Below the pieces are notes generated by a model that worked only from the letters and a program-made list of their open reading frames with translations, had not been told where the DNA came from and made no database searches. DNA of 64,000 bases from Progne subis subis (Eukaryota; Chordata; Aves; Passeriformes; Hirundinidae), in contig JAKJHU010000168.1 in NCBI GenBank assembly GCA_022316685.1, positions 620,001-684,000 on the forward strand. The letters are read 5' to 3'. A program made the translations under genes and the position numbers. Positions 48,125-58,649 of this stretch are shown in pieces (position 1 is the stretch's first letter; each line of letters begins with the position of its first letter).

Positions 48125-48960
48125 TTAGCTGGTCGAAGGCTCGAATTGTTTCTTTTGGAGATCCCTGCTCCCTTCCGTGATCAAGGCATACAGAGGTTTA
48201 ACAAGCAACTCATAGTTATAAATCCACAATCTGCACCACCCTGTCATGCCTAGAAATGTTCTCAGTCCTTTTACTGTCTGGAGTTTTGGGGTTTGGCATA
48301 TTGCTTCCTTGTGATCCTGTCCTAAGGTTCTTGGTCCAGTACTAACCTCGTAGCCCAAATAAATAACTGTTTGCTTCACCATCTGGGCTTTCTTCTGGGA
48401 TACGCAATACCCCTGTAGGCCCAAAAAATTTAGGAGGCTTACCATCCACTCCAGACATGCCTCTTGAGTTTTGGTAGCTATCAGGAGATCGTCCACACGC
48501 TGTAACAGCTGTTCTTCTCCTGATGGAGCTTCCCAGGTTTCCAGATCTTTTGCTAGTTGTTCTCCAAACAAGGTGGGCAATTTTTTTGAACTCCTGCAGA
48601 AGCACTGTCCATGTGAGCTGAGTTTTTTTATTCAAATGCAAAAATTTTCTGGCTGGCTTCATGGAGAGGAAGGCAAAAGAAAGCATCCTTTAAATCTAAA
48701 ACAATAAACCATGTTAGTTCAGGTGTTAAACAAGTTAACAAAATGTAAGGGTTGGGAAGCACTGGGTATAAATCCTCAGTTATCCCATTAACAGCTCTTA
48801 AATCTTATACTATTCAATATGATCCATCAGGCTTTTTAACAGGTAAAAGATTGTCAATCACTGGGCTAATCCCTTAACTTTTCTTTTTTTCAGGGGGCAT
48901 TGCTTAACTCTAACTAGTTGTTTTCTTTCTTTAAACTTAACTTGCACTGGGGGTGCATTC
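48125..48960 (-). pseudogene. Class I reverse transcriptase remnant
   Basis: The frame 48125-48580 carries the RT palm. The catalytic tetrad expected as YVDD reads RVDD at residues 28-31 (48488-48499). It continues with YLGYEVSTG and FLGMTGWCRLWI. The region to the right (48690-48960) holds weaker fingers-domain remnants with stops. The Tyr-to-Arg change in the active-site loop and the frameshifts make it nonfunctional. Confidence 0.9.
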
Positions 48961-49082
48961 TTTGCTCTCCTGGTATGTTAAAAGCTCAAACCCCAGGAAA
49001 TACTTGATCCATTATTTTCCTGTAAATCACACCTTTGAAAATATACTCCCTCTTGCCACCCCCCGTCTCTCGCTAGCTCAGT

Positions 49083-49380
49083 TGTTCAGGGGTTTTAGGG
49101 AAATATATTTCATAGAGACAGAATAAAGATTTCAAAAGAGTGGCTCTCACCCCCTGGCTTCCGTCCAAGCTTTATTCTCGATGTGATGTTCCAGGAGCCC
49201 GAGAAGAGAGAGAGCGAACAGGAAGAGACAGAGGTTTATCTAGTTTTGGGCCAAGGAGAGATATTGGCCCTGAGCCTATAGGGTCAGGAGTAGGTAAGAT
49301 AGGAAAGAAGGGTTAAACTACATAGCACAGGCTTCAGGGGGATTCTGAGGGGAAAAACCATTCCTCAGAGGAACATAACA
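49083..49380 (-). mobile_element. LTR nested in class I pol
   Basis: In minus orientation the block begins TGTTATGTTCC, has AGAATAAAGCTTGG (poly(A) signal at 49171-49176) after a GAACATCACATCG segment, and ends near CCCTAAAACCCCTGAACA or, if longer, at GGGGGTGGCA (49054). It separates the protease block from the RT block of the host provirus, which are normally contiguous, so it is a later insertion. No internal genes flank it, so it is a solo LTR. Boundaries and target duplication could not be fixed by eye. Confidence 0.65.
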
Positions 49381-49425
49381 CACCTTCACCTTCAACATTA
49401 ACCTCACTAGTTATCTACATCAAGC

Positions 49426-49758
49426 TTAACAATTCCAGATATTGTTGGTCCTTGACTTCCAAAGTAATCTCTCCATTTTTAATTTTTTCTTTTTTTTTGC
49501 CTCTAATAGTTCCAATAGATCCCTACCCAAAAGTGCTGATGGAGCATTGGGCATATATAAAAACCTGTGAATTCCCCATTGTTTCCCAAGTTTATATTTC
49601 AATGGCCTTCGAAAATAGGCTTTTTCAGATTGGCCAGTTACCCCTTTTACCATAACATAATCATCTCTTATTGGTATTAAAGCTTTCTTTAACACTGAAT
49701 ATGTTGCCTCTGTGTTTATCAAAAACTTCATTTCTTTTTCTTTGTTCCCTAGTTTCAT
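49426..49758 (-). pseudogene. Class I protease remnant
   Basis: This 110-codon open frame shows the retroviral aspartic protease layout: LINTEATYSVL (residues 13-23) where the family has a DTGA active-site box, and the C-terminal FLYMPNAPSALLGRDLLELL. The catalytic Asp is Asn and the Gly is Glu, which abolishes activity. It ends in a Lys-rich run that passes toward the nested LTR. Confidence 0.88.
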
Positions 49759-49769
49759 AACTGGAGGGT

Positions 49770-50480
49770 CTCCTAGGGTAAGATCCTTCAGTCGACCTCA
49801 GTTTTCCTTAACATGAGCATCCACTGCCTCCCCTTTTTGATCTCCTCTTCTTTGGTTTGTTTCTGAGTCCATTATGCTGTAGGAACCTTTGGAGAGGGCT
49901 CCTCTTCCTCACTGTCACTGCTGGGCAGTGGGAGAGATTTAGGAGTAAGTGGAGTAGATGGAGTAGGGGATAAAATAGAAGGTGAAGCTGAACTTGAAAT
50001 AGAAATCAGAGTTCATTCAGCTGTGTTTAGAGCTAGAGACAGAGTTGAAATAGAAATTGCTTTGGTTAAAGATGGAGTTGGAGTTAAAGCTGGAGCGGAG
50101 TTGAAACAGAAATTGTTTTACTAAATGTGTTAAAATCTTCGCTCTAAATCATCTGGATCAAGGAGCTGTTGTTTACACTGGGCACATTCTCTGTACCGGT
50201 TAGCAGAAGAACAATAGTAACGTCCTGCACAAATTTTACACTGCAAAAGCACCCAGGCACAGTGACAACCTCTAGATGCACCAAAAGCTGCAGGAAAATT
50301 CCCAAAATACAAGCTATTCCATTCACTTCTTCTTGACTTTCTAAATTCTCCACAGCCTGTTGCTCCCAATCCACAGCCACTGGTCTCCCAACAGACATCT
50401 GATATAAACCTTCTAAATATATTCTCTCATTTCCTCTGTCTATCCACCAGTTTATTAAATTCACAAAATCCCACAAGTCA
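49770..50480 (-). pseudogene. Shortened gag region of class I provirus
   Basis: Between the leader and the protease I see a possible matrix-like piece (50144-50476: a WDFVNLINWWIDRG start; an alternative frame has CKICAGRYYC). A Ser/Pro-rich and acidic segment follows (SDSEEEEPS near 49905-49930), resembling the linker region of gamma-type Gag. No capsid major-homology region and no CCHC zinc knuckle are visible before the protease, so about 1 kb of gag seems missing. An imperfect GAGTTGAAATAGAAATT-type repetition lies at 49980-50115. Confidence 0.5.
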
Positions 50481-51482
50481 AGCCCAAACCACTGAGGTAA
50501 AAGAATTCCTTTTATTCGTCTGGCCAGATTGAGTTCTCAGACCAAAGTTACCCTTATTTTAATTCCAACAGTCTACAAACACAGTCTCCATACCTAAAAT
50601 CACAACTAAGCTCTTGTCAAGGGTTTCTATTACTTCGTGGCAAACTGGTCCTGTCCTTTGTCTGTCCTCAGTCTATTTCAAAAGCATTCACGCCTCAGCT
50701 CTCAGAGGCTAATCAACTCTTCAACCTCAGCATGTGCTGCACTTAAAACTCTTAACACAAGATGGATGTTGCCTGAAAAATACAGTTACAGTGAATACCA
50801 TCCTGGTAACCCAAACACACACACCACAGTCACAGCAGGGAGGGGGCTTTAAGTGTTTTCATACACCCCACTCCCTTTGTTTTTCCCCGGCCATTTCAGT
50901 CCCCCAAAAACGGAACCGCGGGTCCAAACTCCTCAATCACTTCGTGCTGGTAGCACGGCTCAACAAACTCTCTCACAATCTTTCTCACAGTCATGACATA
51001 TTCACACTGTAACAACCACAAATCAGGATTTGCCCTTACAATTGCTAGTCCCGGATTCTAGCAAACTGAGCCCTCTATGCCACAGCAAATGGCAAAATCC
51101 CCTTCTGCCAGCAACCACAGCCCAAGCCCTCCACGGCCCGGTACAACAGGTTAACAGCTTTCTCTGCTGGCAGCCAAGTACAACTGCCCAGGTACCAATC
51201 AAGCTTGCAAGCACACTACAGAGGCACAAGTTCTGCGTGGGACGTGTCCCACGACTTACCAACAGCCTTTCCTGACCATGTGTACACCTTACAGGTCACT
51301 GTTCAAACTGTTCCAATTTTTTCTAAACATACCTTTTCGTCCGGAGTTTCAGTAGTCAGGAGTTCTTGTCTGCTGCTGGATGAACAGGTCGGGCAGCGGA
51401 GCCCACTCTTCCAGGAATATCCCTGGGGGCGCCCTGAGGGGGTCCTCCACCCGAGCTGGTCCCACAGCTGCGCAGAACCTTC
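50481..51482 (-). other. Untranslated leader / unassigned 5' region of class I provirus
   Basis: It lies between the primer-binding position and the first gag-like sequence. No coding domain recognised. It may contain packaging sequences or decayed 5' gag. Confidence 0.4.
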
Positions 51483-51501
51483 TCCTGCCTGGCTCGCCAA
51501 T
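51483..51501 (-). other. Primer-binding position of class I provirus
   Basis: Immediately after the 5' LTR the minus strand reads TTGGCGAGCCAGGCAGGA, starting with the TGG expected from pairing to a tRNA CCA end. I do not assign the tRNA species. Confidence 0.7.
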
Positions 51502-52097
51502 TGAGTCATCGAAAACCGATATAGTCACGGACAAAGACCCTCTAACTAATTAAAGTTAGAAAGTGGTATGTTTATTCACCGGCGGGCGGCACGGGAGTCA
51601 TCTCTGAAAGGCGTGGCCGCCCCGAACAAGGCTCTTTGCTCTCTATTTATTTTCCAAGATCTTATATACAATACATATGCATAACCCCAGCACCTCCCAT
51701 CCCCGCTCTCTATTAAAATGAGGCTATCAGTCCTTCACTGCGTGCGCAATTCTTCTCTTGAATTGGGTTGGTGGTCTCGAATTGGGTCAGTGGTCTCAAA
51801 GGATGAAGTCAGGAGAGTTTTCATCAGGTCTCTGTGACCCTCTGGCACTGATCCAAGGTCCCCTGCTTCGTGATTGATTGATACCAAATCCAGGTGCTGG
51901 CCATTGTTTAAATCTGTTCTTATGACGGTTCACTTACTGCACTTTTTCTATAAACAAGCTCATAATATAACAGTTAACTCTAGCCTGGGCACCTAATAAT
52001 CATTAACCTACCATTTACTAATGTAACTTACATCTTGATCAACATAAATTGCTTGTCACCCTAAGCCAAAATCTTAACTCTTTAAAATTACGTTTCA
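51502..52097 (-). repeat. 5' LTR of class I provirus (596 bp)
   Basis: Partner of 44610-45208. In provirus orientation it runs TGAAACGTAATTTTAAAG to GACTCA, with a TATA-like word at 51643-51652 and AATAAA at 51571-51576. It retains about a dozen CpGs that are TpG/CpA in the partner LTR. Confidence 0.93.
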
Positions 52098-52101
52098 CTA
52101 T

Positions 52102-55100
52102 GGCAAAGCAGCACCAGTGGCTGCAGGGTTTGCAACCAAGAGCTCAATCAACCATTCAGGTGCCTTTCTCCTCATCTTCATCAAGCCTCTGGTCCTTGCC
52201 CAGCACCCACCAGCACATCCCTCCTGGTCAGGGGGCCCTGGGCTGGGATGATGCTACCATTCCAACTGCAAGAAACAAGATCCAGAGAGACTAAACACCC
52301 TGAGTTCCTGAGGCTGCTCACAGCAGGCTGAGAACTATGTCTCCCAGGCATGGATTTCTTTGCCATCCTCCATGTCCCTGGAGGCCTCACACAGCCTGGG
52401 GCATTAAAGGGGCTTCACTCCCCTGGAAAAATCAAGAGTCTGCATGGAACAGGATCTGGGAGCAGGGAACACAGCCATGGGAGCCAAATCACATGTGAAT
52501 TTCCCAGACACCTAAGCCACTATGTAGCAGGATGGCCCTATGGTAACTGACAGCTCTTCAGCCACTGACATTGCAGCTGATATCAGCTGAGGCAAAGCAG
52601 CACCTCATGGAGCCATGGGATCAGTGTAACCTCTGGCTGTCCCTCATAGGGACACAGCCAAGAGACAACCTCACACTCTGGGAAATGTTCCCCATCCCTG
52701 GACCATAGCACTCCTGGCATGACCGCAGGGATGGACACAACACTGCCCATTCCCCTGGGCCTCTGACCCTCCCTGACTTCCACAGCTTCCAGCTCTTTCT
52801 CTTCTGACACAAGGAGTCTTCAGAAAGGATCCTGGGCATCCAGTTTGGAGGGGAAGCTAGAGCCAAGTGCCTGAGGCAGACCATGAGGCTGCTGAAGTAT
52901 TTCAGAGCACAGGGGCAGGCCAGCAGGACCTGGCAGGCGATGAGACAGGAGGACAATATAACAGCCCATTTGTGCTCCTCGCTCCCGGGCCCCCTGCCCT
53001 GCCCCATGCTACAGTAAGGCTGGTATTCAGGAATTAATTGATGTAATTAAAATGTGGCATGACTTTGCCATGGCCTCTGAAGGTGGTGGCGGCGGGCCAG
53101 GGTCTGAGGGTGGAGGAGGAGCCCCTTGCGTGTTATTCTCCCCATAGAAAAAGGGCAGACCTTGGGTAGATCTGAGGCATTAAATTGGTACAAAGAGATT
53201 GTCAGGGAAGCATAACCATGCTGGTCTTGCTGTCATCAGCAGCTGCAGGGTGATAATTCATCCCAGGAGGCTGCTGCATCCCATCCCACCACAGCAGCAC
53301 CTCCGGCAGGGGGTTGCCAGACCCAGCACCAAGAGGTGTCTGGGCCTGTCCCAATGCAGCTGTGCTCTGTGGTTGCTCTTCTCTGGTTCTTCACTGCAGC
53401 TCTTGAGAATGGACAGAATTTGGTCATGGGGCTGGGGGTTGCACTGGCAGGTTGGGGACACCTTGCCTTACCACAGACCATGCACCCAAGGACAGGGTCT
53501 CCAGCCTCCCATTTTCCCGGCCTTCTCAAAGAAGGCAGAATTCAAGCTGCCTGTGACTGTAAAAATATCCCAACACTGGGCACAGAGGGCGAGGGAGCAG
53601 AGCCTGGACCTACTTTGTGACTGCTTGCCTGTGTGGAAATAATTTTCCCACTGGGGTTCCTGTGTCAGAGGGCAGCCAAGCCTGGGGCTAGACATGGCAT
53701 GCCAGCTGGAGCCCTCCCAGTTCACTGCCAGCCTGGCAAGGCTGTAAGCAACCCACTGTGCTTCCAACAGCCAGAAGAGAATGAAGTGGTGCAGCCCAGA
53801 GAGAACGGGATCCCACATGGGGGATGCCTTGTCAAAGAGATGCAAAAGAAGACACAGACATCCAGCCCCTCACCTCCCCATGGGTGCTGGCTGCGCAGCC
53901 ATCCCAACAGCTTTCCCTAGGTGCAGAAGCAGCATCAGGCTGCTTCTCACCATCTCACCATCTAAGCGCCAATCCGTGTCTGCCGGAGGGAGCCAGTTGA
54001 GGTGCTCCACCACAGGCAACCAGTCAGACCCTGTTAGCACCATGGTCTAGTTACTGCAGAGTGAAGGAGTCCATCTCTGTCACTATAGCACAGTGGCAGC
54101 ATCAGTACAGATCTCTCTTCTTTTCTAAGAGCTCCACAGTTCCTCACACTGCAGCATCTCCTCCATCCACCCTCCTCAGAATGGTCCAGGCAACCACCCG
54201 ACCAGGCCAGGAAGAGGTACAGACCAGTCAGCTGGGAGACAGCTCAGTGTCAGCTGTCTTCACAGAGCCTCCACCCCAGCAACCCCTGCAGCATCAGGCA
54301 ATGGGCTGTGCTTTGCTTTTTCTGGGGAAAGGGACAAATGAGCATGTGCCAGCTTATTTCAGACAGCCACTGAGAGGTGATGGGTCAGGGTTAGGGCCAG
54401 AGTGACATCATCAGCCAGCTGCTTCATCCCATGTGGGCTCTGGAATGGTAGAGTAGGCAGGACATCCACACAGCTCCAGTCACTGGGCTTACTGGGCTGG
54501 GGAGAAGCCAAAAGAGTGGCAGCTGTGTGGAATCTCCTATCTCCAGAGCAAGAGGAGCCACTGGGCTCCCACCACTGCTCTACCAGTTTGAAGGACAGAG
54601 AGAAAACATGAACTCAACCTCCAGAGCAGCCATTGGAAACCTAAATAAGCCATCCAGCTGCACCACAGAGAGTTAGGACTGTCCCCATCCCTCCTTTCCA
54701 AATCCAGGGGCTGCTTCTTTGCAAGACACTGCCAAAGCTGTGCACCAGCTCCTCTGCCTGCAGAAACCACAGCTCCCATGCCTTGTACACTCCATCCCCT
54801 CTCAGTTGTTCACTAGACACTGTGGCTTGGCCCACGCCCCACAGACTTGAGCAAGCACGCCCATAGCCCTGGGTAAACAAACAGCCCTTCCTCCAGGATT
54901 GATGCCTCTGGCCACCACAGCCACCTTCCTCTGGGCCGGCTTTGCCACCACACAGCTCAGAGCTTCAGCATGGTCCAGCCCTGTGGTGGTTGTGGGCTTG
55001 GCTGCCAGCTGCTGCCTCCCACCACGGCTGGCACAGAGCAGGGCTGAAACAACTCACAAACAAGGAACATGCACAGCTTGGCTTGCACATTGGAAACAAA

Positions 55101-57002
55101 GATAAGCTGCTCCAAAAGCTGAATCCCAGAGATGCAGTGGAGCAGGAGGAAGAGGATGTGGAACTGCCATGTGCTGCTGGGGAGGAGACAGCCCTGGCAG
55201 ATTCCTGATCCCACCTCTGGGTGCTGGGGAGGGGAAGCACCCCAAGGCATGACCAGAAGTTCCCAACTCCGGCCACAGGATGTAGGGAGGTCTATTGGGT
55301 TGGAGAGCACTGTGCCATCCCCTTGTATCACAGCCTGCCCTGCCATAGGCCACGTGGCCAATCACACACCATGATGGTGGCATACAGCATGCAGTAAATC
55401 ATTAAACTGCTCTGACTGCTCAGTTAGACCCTGCACTGGAACCTCTGGATACCTCACCCTGCCTGTGCCTGCATAAGGGCTGGCGTCAGGGTCTGAGTCT
55501 CATCACCCCCTCCCTTATGCAAATCCTTATGCTTTGCCCCAAGGAGCAGCTGCCTCGCCCCTTCAGCACATTATCATTTTCTAAGCAATCGGTCTTGCAG
55601 AGCATCTGCTGGGTTATGTCTGCAGCCTCCATTCTCTGGAAACTGCTGAAGCAGGCAAAGTCCCCTTGAATGCACCCAACCTCCCCAGAGAAGCTGTCTG
55701 AGTGAGTGGTTTGAGCAAAAGACTTTTGCTTTATTCCCAGCTCAGCTACTGACTCACTGGGTGGCTTTGAATCACTTCCCACCTCCTGTGCTTCCATTGG
55801 GATATGTCAGCCAGGGCAGCTGCTGCTCCCCAAGTACCGGGTGGATGTACCTGGCTGGCTGCTGGCAACATGTTGGAAAGGGGCATCTCCCAGCTCCCTC
55901 AGGACCCTGAGGTCCAGGACATTCCTGCTAACAGGCCCAAGGTAAAGCAGCCTGACCCACCCCCCCGCCCCCCAGCAGTACCCAGCCTGCCACTGCAGGC
56001 ACAGAGAGGGCAAACACCTCATGTGCCACCAGAGAGGCTTACTCCCTCTCTCTCTCTTGTGCTCAATTCTGCCATCCCTACATCCTTGGAGCCCGTCTTG
56101 GCCTTGGACAACATCATGCTCCGTCAGACCAGGTCAGATGGGGTTCCTTCACCCTCCTTCCTACTGCCAATTGAAAACACCCAGACCAGACACAGCAGCA
56201 GTGTCCCCAGGATTTCAGATCCTTTGGGAAAAAAGTCTTAATGCTAGAAATAGAACTATAAATGTTCTGAACTATCATATTGACCCAATTCTGCTAATGC
56301 TACACAAGCTCTTCATCTTGTGGACTTACACTAACACAGATGCACAGCACCCAAGGAGCTGCACCTAGAGACCTGCAGGGCATTGCTCCTATGGGCTGGG
56401 TAATTGCATCCATCAGGGGTTTGTGGTAGGGATCACCAGGTTTCTGGAAGAACTTCCAGAAGAGTGGCCTCTGGGATGTTATGGGGGGATGACGTGAAGG
56501 TAAGAAATGCGGGAACTGGTTGGGAATGTGGACAGGCATCCCAGGCCAGGGCAGGTTGGGAGGTGCAGTGGGAGAACAAGGGTCAGTCCTTGAACACAAA
56601 TTCTACATTTTCATAAAGAGAAAATTGTGACAGGAAAAGGCAAGTCAGGCGTGGAGATCAGCAAGAGCGTGAAATTGGAGAGCAAGTTTGGAGCACCTTG
56701 GCCAGCACCTCCACCACCTACACCAGTTTTCCCACGAGGGCAGTGTTGCCCTCTGCAGGGTGCGGAGGTGCCTCAGGCGCACAGCCAGGTGCCAGACCCT
56801 CCACAGTGCACAATAAACAGCCACAGAGACAGAGAGAGGAAGAATACATGCACCAGAGCATGGATATCTTCCACGGATAATGCAACCAGAGTCTCAGGGG
56901 GGAAATAGGATGGGGAGGGACCCGCCAAAGTAACACTCAGTGGTCTCAGCTCTGTCCAGCTCTGTCCCCAGGCCTACAGAGTTTTGGGAATCACCTGTCC
57001 TC
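52102..57002. other. Unique noncoding stretch between proviruses
   Basis: No gene or transposon recognised over about 4.9 kb. Open frames up to 147 codons (53199-53642, +) are not supported by any domain and overlap others on the minus strand. Composition resembles the GC-rich left part of the window. Confidence 0.5.
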
Positions 57003-57319
57003 TGTTGTAGCTTCGGAGACAGACACACAACTGAACACACAGAAGTTCATGTGACAACAGCCAACTTCTACTGAGTACTGTTCTCCTTATTTGTTTTGAA
57101 AGTCCATGCTTGTTAGTCCTGATTGACTGAATTAGTTGCCACCTGGCTAACTGGCCAGTAGCTGTCCGTGTCCCCAACAGCCTAGACCTGCTCCCCAATG
57201 GCTCAAACTGGTTAAGTTATATAATTAAGGTAGTCCTACAATTAGGGATATAATTAATTATGTTTCAGTTATAAAATTATAATTTAGATTATTTATAGCT
57301 GTGAGGCCTCCAGACCACA
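57003..57319 (-). mobile_element. LTR-like fragment
   Basis: In minus orientation it begins TGTGGTCTGGAGGCC, preceded by a purine-rich AAAAAAGGGGAAC tract (about 57335-57350), and ends GAAGCTACAACA. It contains TATAAATAATC near the start and AACAAATAAGG later. The purine tract followed by TGTGGT...GGCC is how a 3' LTR begins. Without a partner copy the call is tentative. Confidence 0.4.
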
Positions 57320-57937
57320 GTTAACCACCACTGTTCCCCTTTTTTGTTTTTAAATATAAAGGCAGTTTCTGTTATCCTCTGCAGGGCCCTTGCAGGACAG
57401 GATGACAAACATGGTGCACTGTGTGGAACAATCATGATGACACAAATAAAAAGCCTAGATCGAATGAGACTTTCCACTCCACTGGACAAGCCTAGCCTCT
57501 CCCAGCCAATGATGTACGCTGTGTATCATTGAGGATGTAACATTCATATCCAGGAGCTGTCAAACAGGATTACCAGCAGTACGAATTCTCAAAATGGTGC
57601 GCTGCAGGCTCCTTGGTCAGAAGTTACAATTTTACAACTTAACAAACAGGAAACAATTCAACTTTAGAACTGTGAAAAAACAACTAACAGGAGAAACAAT
57701 TTGTCTTAGTTCAGGTTTGTGATTCATGTCCTAAAATATATAAAATCCTTAGGTCCTCATGTCTTTAAATCTATCTAAAAATTACAACTTAACACTACAA
57801 ACAAGAAACTATTCAACTCAAAACCATCTCAATTAAAATCACACATCCTTCTGCCACTGATGTCTCCCAAATGTCTGAGTCTTGGGCTTCCAGTAGGGTG
57901 ATGGGTAGGTTGGATTGTCTTACTATTGTTGACAATT
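57320..57937 (-). other. AT-rich sequence between LTR-like fragment and class II LTR
   Basis: It contains an imperfect duplication: TTACAACTTAAC...GAAACAATTCAACT at about 57632-57665 and TTACAACTTAAC...GAAACTATTCAACT at about 57782-57820. It could be the internal end of an older element that the class II provirus entered, but no protein remnant is recognisable. Confidence 0.35.
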
Positions 57938-58490
57938 GTTGCAGTGCGGGCAGATGGTAGATTGCTGCACCCTTCCTGAAGCACCCCCACAAGGAGAGCA
58001 CTCCACCAAGCACACAGCAAATACCATACTCACACGCAGCAGCTGGTTATCTAAGACGGCAGAGGCAGGAAGGGTCTTTGTGTAGATTTCCAGTGGTAGT
58101 TTATTTCACCTACACACTGAAAGGTCCTAGGACAAAGAAGGGGAGAGGTAGAGGGTACAGGATTATATACTGGTACAAAGGGGGCAGAGCCAACAGCATG
58201 GACCAGTGAACTGGAGGTGTAGGAGGGAAAGGGATTACAGTGACCAACAGGGAAACACAAGGGCAAACAGTCTGGGGTACAGACAAAGGAAGGCACAAAG
58301 AAAAAGAAACTTCTAGAACCTTGACCATATGTGGTTAACAGGGCCAACAACCAAGGGGTCAACAGGGGGAGCGGCACTGGTGTTGATTGACAGCATGCCA
58401 CAGGAGTCCATGGGACAGGTTACAGTCTAGGGGACATTCTTCCATGGCATAGCCCCAGGAGGTTCCCTGGCAGGCCCACAGGCCTCCACA
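57938..58490 (-). repeat. 3' LTR of class II (ERVK) provirus
   Basis: It starts (minus strand) TGTGGAGGCCTGTGGG directly after the polypurine tract. It has a TATA-like GTATATAATC (58161-58170) and AATAAA at 58100-58105, about 60 bp downstream. The U5 end is uncertain; CTGCAACA at about 57938 is my best guess. The 5' LTR lies outside the window so the end cannot be confirmed. Confidence 0.75.
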
Positions 58491-58507
58491 ACTCCCCTTT
58501 ATTTATT
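58491..58507 (-). other. Polypurine tract of class II provirus
   Basis: The minus strand reads AATAAATAAAGGGGAGT immediately before the LTR start TGTGGAGG. Confidence 0.75.
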
Positions 58508-58649
58508 AAAAGGCCTCTCCTATGGATTTCAAAAGCATTTAACTAAACAGGAAAACGTAAGTAAGACTATGACTACAGCAACTAAAATCGCCAAAATCCC
58601 TTTTATAAAAGATAAAGCCCATCCAGTCAGTCCCCATTGTTTAAAAAGT

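Larger units (their letters stand above)
44610..52097 (-). mobile_element. Class I (gammaretrovirus-like) endogenous provirus, defective
   Basis: A 7.5-kb element runs right to left: 5' LTR (51502-52097), primer-binding position, a shortened gag region, protease, RT/RNase H, integrase, reduced env, polypurine tract, 3' LTR (44610-45208). Class I affinity comes from the gamma-type RT block, protease ending and integrase tail. A 4-bp target site is visible as CAAT at 44606-44609 and CTAT at 52098-52101, one mismatch apart. Four bases is the size made by murine-leukaemia-type integrases. The element is old: the LTRs differ at dozens of positions by eye, all genes are interrupted, and another LTR is nested at about 49083-49380. 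Confidence 0.92.

Noticed and set aside
53199..53642. 147-codon + strand open frame between the proviruses
   Set aside because: No recognisable domain, overlapped by minus-strand frames, no exon-like boundaries.
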